64,000 nucleotides of DNA, from assembly GCF_030380735.1 (NCBI RefSeq), contig NZ_JAUDRZ010000030.1, positions 667,548 to 731,547 of the forward strand, in the 5' to 3' direction. Below are positions 61,696 to 64,000 of the stretch, one piece after another. Below the pieces are notes generated by a model that searched no databases, was not told the DNA's origin, and was given only the letters and a program-made list of their open reading frames with translations. Source of the stretch: Rhizobium sp. S152 (GTDB lineage: Bacteria; Pseudomonadota; Alphaproteobacteria; Rhizobiales; Rhizobiaceae). Every line of letters starts with the position of its first letter. Within the stretch, counting starts at the first letter, position 1. The position numbers were made by a program, and so were the translations under genes.

Positions 61696-61737
61696 AAAAG
61701 CATCAAAATTCGTGCGCAACGATGCCTTTTTGGCATC
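61696..61737. promoter_or_regulatory. 36-bp LysR-type composite box, copy 1
   Basis: AAAAGCATCAA (61696-61706), 14 bp, then GATGCCTTTTT (61721-61731). AAAAGCATC and GATGCCTTTT are nearly inverted repeats. The second half also forms GATGCC-TTTTT-GGCATC. It lies between the binding protein gene and the LysR gene and is matched, same spacing and orientation, at 63614-63649. Confidence 0.65.
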
Positions 61738-61797
61738 TGCGAACGCGGCTGTGTCTTATTTGGGCGCCGCGCTTAAAATAGATGCAACGAGGATATT

Positions 61798-62748
61798 ATG
61801 CTGCACTCCAGGAAGCTTCAGTACATAGACGAGATCGCCCGCTCTGGCTCGATCCGCAAGGCCGCCGCCCGTCTGAACGTCGCGTCCTCGGCGATCAACC
61901 GGCAGATTCTCGCGCTCGAAGAGGAAATCGGTGCGCCCTTGTTCGAACGGCTCCCGCGCGGTCTCAGACTAACGGCCGCCGGAGAGCTCTGCATCGAGCA
62001 TATCCGCGAGGTGCTGAAGAACTACGATCGCCTGGAGGGTCGCATCCGAAGCTTGAAGATGCAGCAGGCCGGCAAGGTGCGGCTGGTGACGACGGTCGGG
62101 CTGGCCTCAGGCCCGCTCGCCGAGATTATCGCCCGTTTCCAGTCGGAGCATCCGCGCGTCTATTTCCAGATACGAAACGATGCCGGCACTACAACGGTCA
62201 ATCCGGTCTTGTCGGGGGAGGTCGATATCGGCCTTGGATTCAACATTCCCGCTACGCCGGGCATTCGCTCACTCGGTAGTTTCGACATACCGATCGGCGT
62301 CGTGCTTCCGCCGGGCCACCATCTGATCTCCCCGGGGCCGATCAACCTAGGTGATGTCGTCCAGGAGCGCCTGCTGCTGGCCCAGCCGGGCACGAGCCTG
62401 CGCGACGTGATCAATCTAGCATTGGCGCGGCTCGATGTGCCGGTCGAACCCGTCTTGGAAAGCAATGCTTCTGAGATGTTGAAAAAGCTCGTCAAATGCG
62501 GGGCAGGGCTCACGCTGCTGAACCCACTGGACGTGGTAACGGAATGCCGTGCCGGCGAACTGGTTTTCCGCCCGATTGCCGAGCCGCATGCCCGGCATCA
62601 ACCGATGAAGCTGTTTGCCCGCGCGCGTGCGCCGCTCGATGCAGCGACAAGTCTGTTCGTCGAATATCTGTTGGCCGAAATGGCCGGACTGGTTCAGGAA
62701 CTGCAGGAAAAAGGCCATATCGCGTGCGACAAGCCGGCCGCGGCCTAG
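61798..62748 (+). CDS. LysR-family transcription regulator
   Basis: A 316-residue LysR activator. The N-terminal HTH is LQYIDEIARSGSIRKAAARL then NVASSAINRQILALEEEIGA, LFERLPRGLRLTAAGE. The C-terminal effector domain has VDIGLGFNIPATPGIRSLGS and IPIGVVLPPGHHLISPGPI. Divergent from the transporter operon with the composite box between, and convergent with the creatininase gene, whose promoter carries the same box. It probably controls both. Confidence 0.92.
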   Translation: MLHSRKLQYIDEIARSGSIRKAAARLNVASSAINRQILALEEEIGAPLFERLPRGLRLTAAGELCIEHIREVLKNYDRLEGRIRSLKMQQAGKVRLVTTVGLASGPLAEIIARFQSEHPRVYFQIRNDAGTTTVNPVLSGEVDIGLGFNIPATPGIRSLGSFDIPIGVVLPPGHHLISPGPINLGDVVQERLLLAQPGTSLRDVINLALARLDVPVEPVLESNASEMLKKLVKCGAGLTLLNPLDVVTECRAGELVFRPIAEPHARHQPMKLFARARAPLDAATSLFVEYLLAEMAGLVQELQEKGHIACDKPAAA

Positions 62749-62759
62749 TTGGCCTGGTC

Positions 62760-63557
62760 CTATTTCGAATAAAGATTGACCAGCGGATAGCGCTTGAGAT
62801 CGTAGAGCATCTCGATGAACCGCTTGACTTGGTGCCGGCAGATCGCTTCGCCCTTGGCGGCGGTGCCGAGCGAAGCATTGCCCACCACGCCGTTCGGGTT
62901 GAGGTCGTGGGCGATCCAGGCCAGCGAATGCGGCGGCAGCGGCTGAATGTAGTCCGACTGCTCACGCATCCATTCGGCCTTGGAGACGAAGTTCTCGGCC
63001 TTCTCCATGCGCACCAGATCCGGCCGGAAGTGCAGCATCAGTGATGTCTCGACTTCGCCGCCATGAATGCCGTACCGCGTCTCGTGTTCGCTGATCATGC
63101 CATCGGGATGGCCGAAGCGGCCCCATTGCGTGGAGATCACCGCCATTTGGTAGCGAACCCTGAGTTCGCGCGCGACGATGCTCATTATGTCGACATTGCC
63201 GCCATGCGAGTTGACGATCACCATCTTGCGAATGCCCGCTTCCGCCACCTTGGCGCCGATCGCGGTCCAGACCGGTATCAGAAGCTCGGCTCCAAGCGAC
63301 AGCGTGCCAGGACCATGGATATGCTCGTTGGCCTTGCCGATCTCCTGAGTCGGTAACACCAGTATGTCGAGATCGTCAGCACGTTGGCTACGAAGTTCCT
63401 GAAGCATCCCTGTGGCGATGGCGACATCGGTTGCGATCGGAAGATGCGGCCCGTGCTGCTCGGTTGAAGCAATCGGCAGGATGGCGATGGTGGTGTCCGC
63501 GGAAAGCCCGGCGAAGTCGTAGGTGTTGAGCTCGTTCCAATAGAATGGGGTTGCCAT
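62760..63557 (-). CDS. Creatininase-family amidohydrolase
   Basis: A 265-residue metal amidohydrolase of the creatininase family. ILPIASTEQHGPHLPIATDV gives ligands E33, H35 and D44 (numbering from 63557), and IVNSHGGNVDIMS holds the later H and E ligands. The fold opens small lactam rings such as creatinine. The start at 63557 (MATPFYWNEL) has AAAGGAA upstream; the longer frame to 63599 is rejected. It stands alone on its strand, 57 bp from LysR-box copy 2. Confidence 0.88.
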   Translation of the reverse strand: MATPFYWNELNTYDFAGLSADTTIAILPIASTEQHGPHLPIATDVAIATGMLQELRSQRADDLDILVLPTQEIGKANEHIHGPGTLSLGAELLIPVWTAIGAKVAEAGIRKMVIVNSHGGNVDIMSIVARELRVRYQMAVISTQWGRFGHPDGMISEHETRYGIHGGEVETSLMLHFRPDLVRMEKAENFVSKAEWMREQSDYIQPLPPHSLAWIAHDLNPNGVVGNASLGTAAKGEAICRHQVKRFIEMLYDLKRYPLVNLYSK

Positions 63558-63613
63558 CGCCGTGTTCCTTTCGAAGCTGGGTTGCCATTGACTAGGCAAT
63601 ACGGCGGCATGGG

Positions 63614-63649
63614 AAAAGCATCAATTTGCGTCCATGCCGATGCCTTTTT
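63614..63649. promoter_or_regulatory. 36-bp LysR-type composite box, copy 2
   Basis: AAAAGCATCAA (63614-63624), 14 bp, GATGCCTTTTT (63639-63649): the same two halves, spacing and orientation as 61696-61731. It is 57 bp upstream of the creatininase start. Confidence 0.65.
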
Positions 63650-63968
63650 GCGAGAGACAAAATTAGTAGGACAATGAGCCTCGTTGCTGATGTTGCATCG
63701 AAGCGCTTGCCGCAGATAGGCTGGCCAAACGAGGCCGCGCACATCTGGATTGCGTTGCACGCTCGATGTGCGATGGACTTCGGGGAAGTTATGGGTCGCT
63801 TTGACGTGAGAAAGATCGACCGGCTGGATGGCGCGGCTAGCTCAAGTGGATACCCATGATAGTTCCATAACATAGATTATGCGATTTTTGTTTGTGGGGT
63901 GGTGGGTTCAAGGATGAAGTGCGACTTGCGAATGATACCAATGGGTTGTCACTCGCAAGGAAGCTGCA
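63650..63968. other. Intergenic stretch, possible IS30-type left end
   Basis: No gene or RNA supported. The last ~100 bases have a change in sequence texture leading into the transposase gene; an insertion sequence end may lie around 63860-63930. The other end of the IS is outside the window, so its inverted repeat cannot be checked. Confidence 0.3.
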
Positions 63969-64000
63969 ATGAACCGCACCTATTCCCATATCGACATGGA
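63969..64000 (+). CDS. IS30-family transposase, 5' end only
   Basis: The last 32 bases encode MNRTYSHIDM, preceded by AAGGAAG at good spacing. This is the usual opening of rhizobial IS30-type transposases (RTYSHIDxDERRxIxRW). Only the first ten codons are visible, so the call rests on a short but characteristic N-terminus. Confidence 0.5.
   Translation, partial: MNRTYSHIDM

Overview
The window looks like a chromosome (or chromid) segment of an alphaproteobacterium of the Rhizobiales, close to Rhizobium/Sinorhizobium/Agrobacterium. The base composition is GC-rich. Operon neighbourhoods such as cysG-DUF2849-sulfite reductase-DUF934 and tmk-holB-metG-tatD-PhnP-like are typical of that order. 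The biuret hydrolase is, from memory, very close to the Rhizobium leguminosarum enzyme. No rRNA or CRISPR array is present; one tRNA gene (Ser, anticodon UGA) is.

Layout. (1) 1-11.2 kb is ordinary chromosome: an edge-cut FAD monooxygenase, mazG, a deaminase, a sulfite/nitrite assimilation operon, a UbiH-like enzyme, an AEC transporter, CcdA and three small envelope proteins. (2) 11.41-32.78 kb is an integrated mobile element of about 21.4 kb in the 3' end of tRNA-Ser. A 15-bp direct repeat bounds it, and related 18-bp presumed integrase arm sites lie just inside both ends. It carries a P4-type integrase, three excisionase-like HTH proteins, a DUF3987 replication protein, a candidate origin with nested inverted repeats, a serine recombinase and a block of phage virion/ejection-like genes. 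I find no capsid, portal, large terminase or tail genes, so it looks like a phage satellite or a reduced prophage. Its left third is cargo: a KAP-family NTPase, a coiled-coil membrane protein, a three-gene small-protein operon, and a two-gene cytoplasmic-plus-membrane pair whose architecture strongly resembles lambda RexA/RexB. (3) 33-43.3 kb is housekeeping: a GMC oxidoreductase, rlpA, a penicillin-binding-protein-like DacA that has lost two of its three catalytic motifs, tmk, holB, a TSUP transporter, metG, tatD and a PhnP-like hydrolase.

(4) 43.3-54 kb is one long minus-strand operon for cyanuric acid/biuret nitrogen use. It encodes a BMP-type binding protein, two permeases, a formamidase-like amidase, biuret hydrolase, a ring-opening cyanuric acid hydrolase/barbiturase-family enzyme, the transporter ATPase, a second cysteine hydrolase, a cupin and allophanate hydrolase. 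A GntR regulator is divergent, and three identical octamers lie in and beside the promoter region. The inferred flow is import of the triazine, ring opening, biuret to allophanate, then ammonia and CO2. (5) 54.8-63.6 kb holds RidA, a frameshifted VOC gene and a second minus-strand operon (NMT1-type ABC transporter, cytosine-deaminase-like amidohydrolase, VAO-type FAD oxidoreductase, quinone reductase). A LysR regulator and a creatininase-family amidohydrolase follow. The transporter operon and the creatininase gene share a 36-bp composite promoter motif, so they are probably one LysR regulon acting on an unidentified nitrogenous ring compound. The window ends inside an IS30-type transposase gene.

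Family assignments come from reading motifs and from memory; no database search was possible.
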